Below are positions 36,088 to 49,928 of a DNA stretch of 64,000 bases, one piece after another. The stretch covers positions 124,001 to 188,000 of the forward strand of contig NW_027490251.1 in assembly GCF_050948175.1 (NCBI RefSeq), given 5' to 3'. The DNA is from Xylocopa sonorina (lineage: Eukaryota > Arthropoda > Insecta > Hymenoptera > Apidae). The notes beneath the pieces are model-generated. The model was not told the DNA's origin. It searched no databases and saw nothing but the letters and a program-made list of their open reading frames with translations. Position numbers and translations under genes: made by a program. The first letter of the stretch is position 1, and every line of letters starts with the position of its first letter.

Positions 36088-39000
36088 ATTAGAACTCTAC
36101 TGCTTCGATAGGTAGACATCCGGAAACGCTATTTCTTAGCCAGGATGTGTGGCATTTACATTCTTTTGAAGTGTAGACGAGGTATACATGACACTACGCA
36201 CTGAAGATTATATCTTATCATGAAACATAGAAATGAGATGCGATATCTCCATTTAAAAAGCATTAGAACTCTATTGCTTCGATACGTCGACATCTGCAAA
36301 CGCTATTTCCTAGCAAGGAAGTGTCGCATTTACATTCTTTTGAAGTGAATACGAGGTATACATGACACTTCGCAATGAATGTTGTATCTTATCACGAAAC
36401 ATAGAAATGAGATGCGATATCGCGATTTAAGAAGCATTAGAACTCTATTGTTTCGATACGTAGAGATCTGCAAACTCTATTTCCTAGCAAGGAAGTGTCG
36501 CATTTACATTCATTTGAAGTGAATACGAGGAATAAGTGGCACTTCGCAATGGATATTATATCTTGTCATGAAACATAGAAATGAGATGCGATATCGTGTT
36601 TTAGGAAGCTTTAGAACTCCATTGCTTCGATACGTAGACATTTGCAAACGCTATTACATAGCAAGGAAGTGTCGCATTTACATTCTTTACATGTGAATAC
36701 GAGGAATACATGACACTTCGCAATGAATATTATATCTTGTCATGAAACATAGAAATGAGATGCGATATCCCGTTTTAAGAAGTAATAGAACTCTATTGCT
36801 TCGGTACGTAGACATTTGCAAACGCTATTTCCTAGCAAGGTAGTGTCGCACTTACATTCTATTGAAGTGAATACGAGGTATAAGTGACACTTCGCAATGA
36901 ATAATAGATCTTATCATGAAACATAGAAATGAGATGCGATATCGTGTTTTAAGAAGCTTTAGAACTCTATTGCTTCGATACGTAGACATTTCCAAACGCT
37001 ACTACCTAGCAAGGATGTGTCGCATTTACATTCTTTTGAAGTGAATACGAAGTATGCATGACACTTCGCAATGGATATTATATCTTATCATGAAACATAG
37101 AACTGAGATGCGTTATCGCGTTTTAAGAGGCATTAGAACTCTATTGCTACGATACGTAGATATCCGTAGGCCCCATTTCCTAGCATGGAAGTGTCGCATT
37201 TAGATTCTTATGGAGCGAATACGAGGTATACATGACACTTCGCAATGAATATTATATCTTATCATGAAGCATAGAAATGAGATGCGATATCGCGTTTTGA
37301 GAGACATTAGAACTCTATTGCTACGATACGTAGACATCTGCAAACGCTATTTCCTAGCAAGGAAGATTCGCATTTACATTCTTTTGAAGTGAATGCGAGG
37401 TATACATGACACTTCGCAATGAACATTATATCTTATCACGTAACATAGAAGTGAGATGCGATATCGCGTTTTAAGAAGCATGAGAACCCTATTGCCTCGA
37501 TGCGGAGACATCAGCAAACGCTATTTCCTAGCATGGAAGTGTCGCATTTACATTCTTTTGAAGTGAATTCGAGGTATACATGACGCTTCGGAATGAATAT
37601 TCTAACTTATCACGAATCATAGAAATGAGATGCGATATCGCGATATAAGAAGCATTAGCACTCTATTACTACGATACGTTGGCATCTGCAAACGCTATTT
37701 CCTAGCAAGGAATAGTCGGATTTACATTCTTTTGAAGTGAATACGAGGTATACATAACGCTTCGCAATGAATATTATATCTTATCATGTAACATAGAAGT
37801 GAGATGCGATATCGCGTTTTAAGAAGCATTAGATCCCTATTGCCTCGATGCGCAGTTATCAGCAAACGCTATTTCCTAGCATGGAAGTGTCGCACTTACA
37901 TTCTTTTGAAGTGAATACGAGGTATACATGACACTTCGCAATGAATATTATACCTTATCACGTAATATATAGATGAGATGCGATATCGCGATTTAAGTAG
38001 CATTAGAACTTTATTGCTACGATACGGAGACATCTGCAAACGCTATTTCCTAGCAAGCAATAGTCGCATTTACATTCTTTTGAAGTGAATACGAGGTATA
38101 CATGACACATCGCAATGAATATTATATCTTATCACGAAACATATAGATGAGATGTGATATCGCGATTTAAGTAGCATTAGAACTCTATTGCTACGATACG
38201 TAGGCATCTGCAAACGCTATTTCCTAGCAAGGAATAGTCGCATTTACATTCTTTTGAAGTGAATACGAGGTATTCATGATACTTCGCAATGAATATTATA
38301 ACTTATCATGAAACATATAAGTGAGATTCTATATCTCGTTTTAAGAAGCGTTAGAACTCTATTGCCTCGACGCGTAGATATCTGCAGACGCTATTTCCTA
38401 GCATGGCAGTGTCGCATTTACATTCTTTTGTTGTGAATACGAGGTGTACATGACACTTCGCAATGAATATCATATCTTATCACAAAACATAGAAATGAGA
38501 TGCGATATCGCGATTTAAGTAGTATTAGAAATCTATTGCTACGATACGTAGACACCTGAATACGCTATTGCCTAGCAAGGAATAGTCGCATTTACATTCT
38601 TTTGAAGTGAATACGAGGTATACATGACACTTCGCAATGAATACTATATCTTATCATGAATCATAGAAGTGAGATGTGATATCGCGTTTTAAGAAGCATT
38701 AGAATCCTATTGCCTCGACGCGTAGACATCTGCAGACGCTATTTCCTAGCATGGAAGTGTCGCATTTACATTCTTTTGAAGTGAATACGAGGTATACATG
38801 ACATTTCGCAATGAACATTATATCTTATCACGAAACATATGTATGGGATGCTATACCGCGATTAAAGTAGCATTAGAAATCTATTGCTACGATACGTAGA
38901 CATCTGCAAACGCTATTTCCTAGCAAGCAATAGTCGCATTTACTTTCTTTTCAATTGAATACGATGTGTACATGACACTTCGCAATGAATATTGTATCTT

Positions 39001-41058
39001 ATCACGAAACATAGAAATGAGATGCGATATCGCGATTTAAGTAGCATTAGAAAACTTTTGCTCCGATACGTAGACATCTGAATACGCTATTTCCTAGCAA
39101 GGAAGTGTCGCATTTACATTCGTTTGAAGAGAATACGAGGAATAGATGACACTTTGCAATGAACATTATATCTTATCACGAAACACAAATGGGATGCGAT
39201 ATCGCGTTTAGGAAGCATTAGAACTGTATTGCCTCGACGCGTAGACATCTGCAAACGCTATTTCCTAGCATGGAAGTGTCGCACTTACATTCTTTTGAAG
39301 TGAATACGAGGTATACATGACACTTCGCAATGAATATTATACCTTATCACGAAATATATAGATGAGATGCGATATCGCGATTTAAGTAGCATTAGAACTT
39401 TATTGCTACGATACGGAGACATCTGCAAACGCTATTTCCTAGCAAGCAATAGTCGCATTTACATTCTTTTGAAGTGAATACGAGGTATACATGACACATC
39501 GCAATGAATATTATATCTTATCACAAAACATAGAAATGAGATGCGATATCGCGATTTAAGTAGTATTAGAACTCTATTGCTACGATACGTAGACACCTGA
39601 ATACGCTATTGCCTAGCAAGGAATAGTCGCATTTACATTCATTTGAAGTGAATACGAGGTATACATGACACTTCGCAATGAATACTATATCTTATCATGA
39701 ATCATAGAAGTGAGATGTGATATCGCGTTTTAAGAAGCATTAGAATCCTATTGCCTCGACGCGTAGACATCTGCAGACGCTATTTCCTAGCATGGAAGTG
39801 TCGCATTTACATTCTTTTGAAGTGAATACGATGTGTACATGACACTTCGCAATGAATATTGTATCTTATCACGAAACATAGAAATGAGATGCGATATCGC
39901 GATTTAAGTAGCATTAGAAAACTTTTGCTCCGATACGTAGACATCTGAATACGCTATTTCCTAGCAAGGAAGTGTCGCATTTACATTCGTTTGAAGAGAA
40001 TACGAGGAATAGATGACACTTTGCAATGAACATTATATCTTATCACGAAACACATAAATGGGATGCGATATCGCGTTTAGGAAGCATTAGAACTGTATTG
40101 CCTCGACGCGTAGACATCTGCAAACGCTATTTCCTAGCATGGAAGTGTCGCACTTACATTCTTTTGAAGTGAATACGAGGTGTACATGACACTTCGCAAT
40201 GAATATTATACCTTATCACGAAATATATAGATGAGATGCGATATCGCGATTTAAGTAGCATTAGAACTTTATTGCTACGATACGGAGACATCTGCAAACG
40301 CTATTTCCTAGCAAGCAATAGTCGCATTTACATTCTTTTGAAGTGAATACGAGGTATACATGACACATCGCAATGAATATTATATCTTATCACGAAACAT
40401 ATAGATGAGATGTGATATCGCGATTTAAGTAGCATTAGAACTCTATTGCTAGGATACGTAGGCATCTGCAAACGCTATTTCCTAGCAAGGAATAGTCGCA
40501 TTTACATTCTTTTGATGTGAATACGAGGTATACATGATACTTCGCAATGAATATTATAACTTATCATGAAACATATAAGTGAGATGCTATATCTCGTTTT
40601 AAGAAGCATTAGAACTCTATTGCCTCGACGCGTAGACATCTGCAGACGCTATTTCCTAGCATGGCAGTGTCGCATTTACATTCTTCTGTTGTGAATACGA
40701 GGTGTACATGACACTTCGCAATGAATATCATATCTTATCACAAAACATAGAAATGAGATGCGATATCGCGATTTAAGTAGGATTAGAACTCTATTGCTAC
40801 GATACGTAGACACCTGAATACGCTATTGCCTAGCAAGGAATAGTCGCATTTACATTCTTTTGATGTTAATACGAGGTATACATGTCACTTCGCAATGAAT
40901 ATTATACCTTATCACGAAACATAGAAATGAGATGCAATATCGCGTTTTGAGAAGCATTAGAACTCCATTGCTACGATACGTAGATATCTGCAAACCTTAT
41001 TTCCTAGCAAGGAAGTGTCGCATTTACATACTTTTGAGGTAAATACGATGTATAACGT
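36088..41058 (+). repeat. 174-bp satellite, block C (forward strand)
   Basis: About 28.6 forward monomers lie between U and S1'. Monomers beside U carry odd variants (ACATTTGC, GAATAAGTGGCAC, CCATTTAAAAAG) and are more divergent; the right two thirds are built of recent higher-order repeats. The first bases (ATTAGAACTCTACTGC, then AGGATGTGTGGC) match the reverse complement of the satellite left of U', so this flank belongs to the U duplication. Confidence 0.96.
37880..40830 (+). repeat. Nested five- and eight-monomer higher-order repeats in block C
   Basis: The variant TTGCTACGATACGGAGAC occurs with its GATACGGAG at 38,021, 39,410 and 40,279: steps of 1,389 bp (8 monomers minus 3) and 869 bp (5 monomers minus 1). 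Whole runs of neighbouring variants repeat in order, including CACCTGAATACGC near 38,552, 39,594 and 40,811 and ACATATAGATGAGATGTG at 38,139 and 40,397. Copies are close to identical, so these exchanges are recent. Confidence 0.8.
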
Positions 41059-41208
41059 CCGGTGAAACTATTTTCCGTTGCTCCGGAGGCTTTACGACAC
41101 GAGCCTATTTTTCGGTAGTTCGGTCCTCGGGAACGCGTTAAGACCGGGTCAGACAATTTCGGCTGACGCGACACTTGCGAAAACACTCGTGATAATAATG
41201 GAATTACC

Positions 41209-41568
41209 CTACCTTTCGGTGACTTCTCTCTCGATTTGTACGTAGAAACGGCTTGGAGTATCTTTCGCTGGGATCGTAGCGGATTTCTTTCTGTTGGCTG
41301 CTACAGAAATCTCGATCAGTCGCCAGCGAAGAGGAGGACGGTGGTCGGAATTCAGCGATGATGCTGAATGTGGCAGAATCGGCGTGATGCGTCGTGGTGT
41401 CTGGATCGGAAGCGTCGACGGTCGCTTCGGAAAGCGGCGTCTGGGCTGGTGCGAAGGCAGGTCGCTGGTATACGAGGATTCTCGGAACGCCCTCCAAATA
41501 TTCACGCACAAGTGATCGTATGAAATTCTTCCTACTCGCACGTCGCGTTCTTCGCAAACCGGGAGCAC
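41209..41568 (-). CDS. Hypothetical 119-residue open frame in S1'
   Basis: This is the copy of the S1 frame at 29,382-29,741, also 119 residues, starting MLPVCEERDV and ending QIEREVTER. Both ends are conserved. The overlapping frame (41,204-41,575) ends 22 residues earlier than in S1 because of a changed stop. No family is recognised. Being open in both copies is weak evidence, because the copies differ little. Confidence 0.22.
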   Translation of the reverse strand: MLPVCEERDVRVGRISYDHLCVNIWRAFRESSYTSDLPSHQPRRRFPKRPSTLPIQTPRRITPILPHSASSLNSDHRPPLRWRLIEISVAANRKKSATIPAKDTPSRFYVQIEREVTER

Positions 41569-42055
41569 GATTCATTCACCAGGTTTTTCTGTAGTTTCGA
41601 CTAAGATCTGAAGGATAAGCGGCGGTCTCAACGTCACAAAGCCGATTTCTATACTCCTTCAATTTGATGAAGATCAACCCCAATTGTATGGAAGAACCCG
41701 TGGAAGAATTCGTAGTTAAATGTAGTGTTAAAAGTAGAACTAGTATTATAAACACTTGATAAAATTAATGGATGTGGAAATAGTAGACTTGCTAAAAGAA
41801 CTTGTACTTGGATATAGTAACAGTATAAATAAAATATATTCTAGGTTTAAAGTATACAAGAACTGGAATTATTCTAAGACTAAGACTAAGTTAAAATGGA
41901 AATAGAAATACGATGCCTGAACCCCACATTGAGGTGGCTAACGATCTAAAACTAGAGGCTTCAACTCCTCGGTAGGAGATCTCGAGTCAGAGTGTGTGCT
42001 CTGGAGACGCGTCTCTGATCTCCTCGGTTCGCGGGGCGCTACGGTCGCGGACGCT

Positions 42056-42145
42056 CGTGGTAGGGAGATCGCGGTCCCGCGAGTGGGGTACTCGCGTTTC
42101 GAGGCGGAGAGCGCGCGGTCCAGCGAGTGGGGACTCGCGGCTCGT
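42056..42145. repeat. 44-bp imperfect tandem repeat in S1'
   Basis: GCGAGTGGGG occurs at 42,079 and 42,123, inside two 44-bp units that each contain CGCGGTCC or CGCGGTCCC and end in ACTCGCG. S1 has only one unit. The S1/S1' length difference (1,513 and 1,557 bp) equals one unit, so S1 lost a unit, or S1' gained one, after the duplication. Confidence 0.75.
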
Positions 42146-42689
42146 GGTGGGGCTAGCGGCGCATGCCGCTGGCCGGACGCATCTTACTTAGTGTAACTTA
42201 GATCTAGGAATTCTTATATATGCGTCATGATATGGTATGTATGTCCTAGCTTAGAAGTAATATATAGGTTCTAGCAGATCCTGTTACCGGAATTGGAAAA
42301 GACCCCATTCATGTGATGGGTTGCGGCTACGTCTTCCTGCAGGACGGAATCCTCGGTGCGAGGGAGATAGGGCTGCCCGTCCTTGGTGCGGACGGTACGT
42401 GCCGACACTGGTGCCCGGTACGAGCGAAACAGGTACACTCGGCGGTGCGAGTGAAGCAGCGGAAACCGGTGCGAGTGAGCGCGTGCAGGTATGCGCGCGC
42501 GAACACTTCCAGTTGCTGGTTCTGCAGACGAGTTTGGCTGGTTGCATGCGTCCTGGGGTTGATGCTGGGGGATGCGAGGAGGTTCATGGGTGGCAGGCAG
42601 TACGCCTGACGTCACAAAATGCGACACTTCCTTTCTAGGAAATTACGTCCCCAGATATCTCTGTATCGAAGCTATAGAGTTCTAATTCT

Positions 42690-45600
42690 CCTCAAAACGC
42701 GATATCGCATCTCATTTCTATGTTTCATGATAAGATATAGTATTTATTGCCAAGTGTCACGTATACCTCGGGTACACTTCAAATAAGTGTAAACGCGACA
42801 CATGCCTTCTAGGAAATAGCGTTTCCAGATGTCTACGTATCGTAGCAATAGAGTTCTAATGCTACTTAAATCGCGATATCGCATCTCTCATCTATGTTTC
42901 ATGATAAGATATAATATTCATTGCGAAGTGTCATGTATACCTCGTATTAACGTCAAAAGAATGTAAATGCGACTATTGCTTGCTAGGAAATAGCGTTTGC
43001 AGATGTCTACGTATCGTAGCAATAGCGTTCTAATGCTACTTGAATCGCGATATCGCATCTCATTTATATGTTTCGTGATAAGATATAATATTCATTGCGA
43101 AGTGTCATGTATACCTCGTATTCACTACAAAAGAATGTAAATGTCACGCGTCCTAACTAGGAAATTGCGTTTCCAGATGTCTACGTATCGAAGCAATAGA
43201 GTTTTAATGCCACTTTAAACGCGATATCGCATCTCATTTCTGTGATTCATGATAAGATATAATATTCATTGCGAAATGTTATGTATACCTCGTCTACACT
43301 TCAAAAGAATGTAAACGCGACACTTCCTTGCTAGGAAATAGCGTTTCCCGGTGTCTACGTATCGCAGAAGTAGAGATGCAATGCTTCTTGAAACGCAATA
43401 TCGCATGTCAATCCTGTATTTCGTGATTAGATATAATATTCGAAGCGACGTTTTATGTATACCTCGTCTACACTTCAAAGGAATGTAATTGTCACACATC
43501 CCTGCTTGGAAATACGTTTCCAGATGTCTACGTATAGAAGCAATAGAGTTCTAATGCTTCTTAGAACGCGATTACGCATCTAATTTCAATGTTTCATGAT
43601 AAGATATAATTTTCATTGCGAACTATTATATATACCTCGTCTACACTTCAAAAGAATGTAAGGGCGAAACCTCTTTGCTGGGAAATAGCGTTTCCAGATG
43701 TCTACGTATCGTAGCAATAGCGTTCTAATGCTACTTGTATCGCGATATCGCATCTCATTTATATGTTCCATGATAACATATAATATTCATTGTGCAATGT
43801 TATATATACCCCGAATTCACTTCAAAAGAATGTAAATGCGACACTTCCTTGCTAGGAATTAGCGTCTGCAGGTGTCTACGTATCGTAGCCATAGAGTTCT
43901 GATGCTTCTTAAAACGCGATATCGCATCTCACTGCTATGTTTCATGATGCGATATAATATTCATTTTAGAGTGTGAAGTATACCTCGTATTCACTTCAAA
44001 ACATTGTAAAAGCGACACTTCCATGCTAGGAAATAGCTTTTGCAGATGCCTACGTATCGTAGCAATATAGTTCTAATGCTTCTTATAACGAGAAATCGCA
44101 TCTCATTTCAATGTTTCATGATAAGATAGAATATACATTGGAAAGTGTCATGTATACCTCGTATTCACTCCAAACGAATGTAAATGCGGCACTTCCTTGC
44201 TAGGAAATAGCGTTTTGCAGATGTCTCCGTATCGAAGCTATTGTGTTCTAATTCTTCATAAAACTCATTATCGCATCTCAACTCTATGTTTCGTGATATG
44301 GCATATTATTTTCACTGCGAAGTGTTATGCATACGTCGCATACACTTCAAAACAATGTAAATACGAGACTTCCTTGCCATTAAATAGTGTTTGCAGATGT
44401 CTTCTATGTTTCATGATAAGATATAATATTCATTGCGAAGTGTCATGTATACCTCGTATTCACTTCAAAAGAATGTTATTGCGACCCTTCCCTGCTAGGA
44501 AATAGCGTTTGCAGATGTCTTCGTATCGTAGCAATAGAGATCTAATGCTCCTCAAAACGCGATATCGCATCTCATTTCTATGTTTCATGATAAGATATAG
44601 TATTTATTGCCAAGTGTCACGTATACCTCGGGTACACTTCAAATAAGTGTAAACGCGACACATGCCTTCTAGGAAATAGTGTTTCCAGATGTCCACGTAT
44701 CGTAGCAATAGAGTTCTAATGCTGCTTAAATCACGATATCGCATATCATTTCTATGTTTCCTGATAAGATATAATATTCATTGCGAAGTGTCATGTACAC
44801 CTCGTATTCACTTCAAATGAATGAAAATGCAACTATTGCTTGCTAGGAAATAGCGTTTGCAGATGTCTACGTATCGTAGCAGTAGAGTTCTAATGCTACT
44901 TAAATCGCGATATCGCATCTCATTTATATGTTTCGTGATAAGATATAATATTCATTGCGAAGTGTCATGCATACCTCGTATTCACTCCAAACGAATGTAA
45001 ATGCGACCCTTCCTTGCTAGGAAATAGCGTATTCAGATGCCTACATATCGTAGCAATAGAGTTCTAATGCTACTTAAATCGCGATATCGCATCTCATTTA
45101 TATATTTCGTGATAAGATATAATATTCATTGCGAAGTGTCATGTATACCTCGTATTCACTCCAAACGAGTGTAAATGCGACCCTTCCTTGCTAGGAAATA
45201 GCGTATTCAGATGTCTACGAATTGTAGCAATAAAGTTCTAATGCTACTTAAATTGCGATATCGCATCTCTCTTCTATGTTTCATGATAAGATATAATATT
45301 CATTGCGAAGTGTCATGTTTACCTCGTATTACCGTCAAAAGAATGTAAATGCGACTATTGCTTGCTAGGAAATAGCGTTTGGGGATGTCTACGTATCGTA
45401 GCAATAGCGTTCTCATGCTACTTGTATCGCGATATCGCATCTCATTTATATGTTTCGTGATAAGGTATAATATTCATTGCGAAGTGTCACGTACACCTCC
45501 TATTCACTTCAAAAGAATGTAAATGCGACACTTCCTTGCTAGGAAATAGGGTTTGCAGAGATCTACGTATCGTAGCAATAGATTTGTAACGCTTCTTAAA

Positions 45601-46560
45601 ACGCAATATCGCATCTCATTTCTATGTTTCATGTAAAGATATAATATTCATTGCGAAGTTTCACGTATACCTCGTATTCACTTCAAATGAATGTAAATGC
45701 GACACTTCCTTTCTAGGAAATAGCGATTGCAGATATCTTCGTATCGTAGCAATAGCGTTCTGGCACTTCTTAAAAAGCGATATCGCGTCTCATTTCTATG
45801 TTTCATGATAAGATATAATATTCATTGCGAAGTGTCATGTATGCCTCGTATTCGCTTCAAAAGAATGTAAATGCGACACTTCCTTGTTAGGAAATAGCGT
45901 TTCCAGATGTCTTAGTATCGAAACAATAGAGTTCTAATGCTTCTTAAAACGTAATGTCGCACCCCATTTCCCTGTTTCATGATAAGATATAATATTCATT
46001 GCGAAGTGTCATGTATACCTCGTCTACACTTCAAAAGAATGTAAATGTCACGCGTCCTAACTAGGAAATTGCGTTTCCAGATGTCTACGTATCGAAGCAA
46101 TCGAGTTTTAATGCCACTTTAAACGCGATATCGCATCTCATTTCTGTGATTCATGATAAGATATAATATTCATTGCGAAATGTTATGTATACCTCGTCTA
46201 CACTTCAAAAGAATGTAAACGCGACACTTCCTTGCTAGGAAATAGCGTTTCCCGGTGTCTACGTATCGCAGAAGAAGAGATGTAATGCTTCTTGAAACAC
46301 ATATCGCATGTCAATCATATGTTTCGTGATTAGATATAATATTCGATGCGAAGTTTTATGTATACCTCGTCTACACTTCAAAGGAATGTAATTGTTAGAC
46401 ATCCCTGCTTGGAAATGCGTTTCCAGATGTCTACGTATAGAAGCAATAGAGTTCTAATGCTTCTTAGAACGCGATTTCGCATCTAATTTCAATGTTTCAT
46501 GATAAGATATAATTTTCATTGCGAACTATTATGTATACCTCGTCTACACTTCAAAAGAAT
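42690..46560 (-). repeat. Long-range duplicated monomer runs in block D
   Basis: Two runs recur at a distance. The run with TATTTATTGCCAAGTGTCAC at about 42,741 recurs at about 44,601 (shift 1,860). The run from ATGTCACGCGTCCTAAC at 43,141 recurs at 46,045 (shift 2,904), and both continue to a CCCGGTGTCTACGTATCGC variant. Both shifts fall about 54 bp short of whole monomers (11 and 17), because the truncated monomer at 44,391-44,410 lies between the copies. Confidence 0.7.
44391..44410 (-). repeat. Truncated satellite monomer
   Basis: GCAGATGTCT is joined directly to TCTATGTTTC, removing about 55 bp of the monomer, including the GCGATATCGC core. It breaks the 174-bp phase in this block. Confidence 0.75.
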
Positions 46561-48559
46561 GTATATGCGACACCTCCTTGCTAGGAAATAGCGTTTCCAG
46601 ATGTCTACGTACCGTAGCAATATATTTCTTATGCTTCTTAAAACGGGATATCGCATCTCATTTCTATGTTTCATGGCATGATATAATATTCATTGCGAAG
46701 TGTCATGTTTTCTTCGTATTCACTTCAAAAGGATGTAAATGCGACACTTCCTTCCAAGGAAATAGCGTTTTCAGGTGTCTACGTATCGAAACAATAGAGT
46801 TCTAATGCTTCTTATAACGAGATGTTGCATCTCATTTCTCTGTTTCATTATAAGATATAATATACATTGCGACGTGTCATGTATGCCTCGTATTCACTTC
46901 AAAAGAATGTAAATGCGACTATCCCTTGCTAGGGCATAGCGTTTGCAGATGCCTACGTATCGTAGCAATAGAGTTCTAATGCTTCTTAGATCGCGATATC
47001 GCATCTCATTTCTATGTTTCGTGATAAGTTACAATATTCATTCCGAAGTGTCATGTAAACCTCGAATTCACTTCAAAAGAATGTAAATGCGACTATGGCT
47101 TGCAAGGAAATAGCGTTTGCAGATGTCTACGTATCGTAGCTATAGAATTCTAATGCTTCTTAAAACGAGATGTTGCATCTCATTTCTCTGTTTCATTATA
47201 AGATATAATATACATTGCGACGTGCCATGTATAACTCGTATTCACTTCAAAAGAATGTAAATGCGACACTTTCTTGCTAGGAAATAGCGTTTACAGATGT
47301 CTACGTATCGTAGCTATAGAGTACTTATGCTGCTTAAATCGCGATATCGCATCTCATTTCTATGTTTCGTGATAAGATATAATATTCATTGCGAAGTGTC
47401 ATGTATACCTCGTCTTCTCTCCAAACGAATGTAAATGCGACACTTCCTTGCTAGGAAATAGCGTATTCAGATGTCTACGTATCGTAGCAAAAGGGTTCTA
47501 ATGCTACTTAAATCGCGATATCGCATCCCACTTCCATGTTTCATGATAAGGTATAATATTCATTGCGGAGTGTCATGTATACCTCGTATTTACTCCAAAC
47601 GAATGTAAACGCGACACTTCCTTGCTAGGAAATAGCGTATTCAGATGTCTACGTATCGTAGCAATAGAGTTCTAATGCTACTTAAATCGTGATATAGCAT
47701 CTCATATGTATGTTTCGTGATAAGATATAATATTCATTCCGAAGTGTCATGTATACCTCGATTTCACTTCAAAAGAATGTAAATGCGACATTTCCATGCT
47801 AGGAAGTAGCCTTTGCAAATATCTCCGCATCGAGGCAATAGAGTTCTAATGCTACTTAAATCGCGATATCGCATCTCATATGTATGTTCCGCGATAAGAT
47901 ATAATATTCATTTCGAAGTGTTATGTATACCTCGAATTCACTTCAAAAGAATGTAAATGCGACATTTCCATGCTAGGAAGTAGCCTTTGCAAATATCTCC
48001 GCATCGAGGCAATAGAGTTCTAATGCTACTTAAATCGCGATATCGCATCTCATTTATATGTTTCGTGATAAGATATAATATTCATTGCGAAGTGTCATGT
48101 ATTCCTCGCCTACACTTCAAATGAATGTAAACGCGACACTTCCCTTCTACGAAACAGCGTTACCAGATGTCTACGTATCGAAGCAATAGAGTTCTAATGC
48201 TTCTTAAATCGCGATATCGTATTTCATTTCTATGTTTCATGATAAGTTATAATATTCATTGCGACATGTTATGTGTACCTCGCATACTCGTCAAATGAAT
48301 GTAAGTGCGACACTTCCTTGCTAGGAAATAGGGTTTGCAGATATCAACGTATCGCAGCAATAGAGTTCTAATGATTCCCAAAACGCGATATCGCATCTCA
48401 TTTCTATGTTTCATGATAAGATATAATATTCATTGCGAAGTGTCATGTATTCTCGTCTACACGTCAAAAGAATTTAAATGCAACACATCCTTGCTAGGGA
48501 ATAGCGTTTGCAGATGTCTAGGTATCGAAGTAATAGAGTTCTAATGGGGAGGGGTAGAG

Positions 48560-49010
48560 GTCCTTCTCACACCCGAGAACCATCCTGTTTGTCTCCATGG
48601 ACTATGGCAGCGGTCTTGTCGTTGCAGAGCTCTGGATCCTATCCTTCGGGCTTCAGGGTCTCTTCTTGCTCACTTCCCGACTCCTCCACCGTCGAGCCCG
48701 TCACTCTACCTCGGCGCACAGCCCTTCCGCGATCCTGCGGTCTTATTATCCGCCGAAGAGGCGTCTTATGGGTCGCTTCTTCCATCAGCTCGCCAGTCTA
48801 ATCCGCAGAACGGAGAGAGAGAAACGAACGGGGGGGGGTTAAGGTTCTACCATCGTGTATTTCACGCTCCTCGCAAATACAGCTATCGCGATGGTCCGTG
48901 TCGCGCTTCTCGCATGGGTGGTGATCTGCGAGCTAGTCTAACCGAAGCAGGTGGGGGGGAGCGAGCCTTGTGACTTCACCACGTCACAGTACATACAAAT
49001 TTGCGATTAA
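48560..49010. other. GC-rich end of U' with short poly-G tracts
   Basis: This is the counterpart of 35,617-36,061. The homopolymers are 9 G at 48,830-48,838 and 7 G at 48,953-48,959, against 14 and 13 C in U. The overlapping frames at 48,508-48,842 begin in the satellite or end in the poly-G region and are not supported as genes. Confidence 0.5.
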
Positions 49011-49878
49011 GTAGCTATGTGTTCAAATTCAATTCCGAATAATGCACTAAAAAGCATCCCAGATAACAAACGGCAAGATGGTATCGACACCATGCCGGCA
49101 CTATATTGCCACTTCCGAGGAGTGTCAACTGATTCGTAGTCATCTGTGACCGGATTCGTTGACTAAAATGCCAGAACGTGTTACCAGCACGTTCTAGACA
49201 AGCGAATCGCGCAGCACCAGCACCATGGTGACACGCGTATCATCGCTCCATTCATGAATCTCCTCAGCAATGACGCAGGATCACATTTGGCAATGGGGAA
49301 CCTGTGCTTTCATACAAATTAGAACCGTTAGATGTCAGTAGATGTTCAGCATATGAGTATTGATAGACATTTTGATGGTCGTTTTCCTATATTTATAGTT
49401 ATTGAGCGAGTCGTATATATTTCTTTCAATCCATCATAGACTAAAAATATTATTTATAAAAAAAATATTGCTTATAAAATAAAAATTCATGCTGTTGCGT
49501 CCCTAACTTCGCCTTGTGTAATTTTTGAAATAACATGCTGTCATCGTATATAATGTAACCCTCAATTGCATGAATTTGTAACAATAAATTGAAGAAAATA
49601 TATATAAAATAAGTTTATATATTTTTATGACAAAGTAATTATCGACTTTATGGAAAAAATCGCCCTATCGAGCTAGTTTATAGAAAATAATAAAATCGAG
49701 TTCTTATATCTTTGTTTTGTGCCGGTGTATCTATATTGGAATCAAAATAAATAAATTGCACAGTTTAGTCATTTTTCATATTTGCTTATAATTTTTATGG
49801 AAACAGCTTCCCCATTAGTAAATGTCAGCCTACGCCACAACCACGCGTGTAGCTATGGTGAGCTGATAGTGTAATTGT

Positions 49879-49928
49879 CACGGCAGTTTAGCCCGTGTGC
49901 TATATCTCGGTGCTTTAATACTGCCGTG
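49879..49928. other. Nine-base inverted repeat in U'
   Basis: CACGGCAGT (49,879-49,887) and ACTGCCGTG (49,920-49,928) are perfect reverse complements with a 32-base loop. In U the arms have mutated. The wider stretch 49,011-50,970 holds no supported gene; it mirrors the AT-rich and hairpin-bearing parts of U. Confidence 0.45.

Larger units (their letters stand above)
41059..42615 (-). other. Cassette S1', inverted copy of S1
   Basis: This is the reverse complement of 28,379-29,891 over its full length, with a few percent substitutions and a 44-bp length difference explained by a tandem unit at 42,056-42,145. It again sits where the satellite turns from forward (left) to reverse (right). Satellite flanks on both sides match those of S1 in inverted order, including the unusual TGGGGACGTAATTTCC monomer variant. 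S1' is therefore part of a larger duplicated block. Confidence 0.93.
42616..48545 (-). repeat. 174-bp satellite, block D (reverse strand)
   Basis: About 34 reverse-strand monomers lie between S1' and U'. The block is the most mixed in the window: many monomers are 10 percent or more apart and sub-families alternate. It includes recent duplications, a truncated monomer and a tandem pair at about 47,760 and 47,934 (exact 174-bp shift, marker AAGTAGCCTTTGCAAATATC). Confidence 0.96.
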
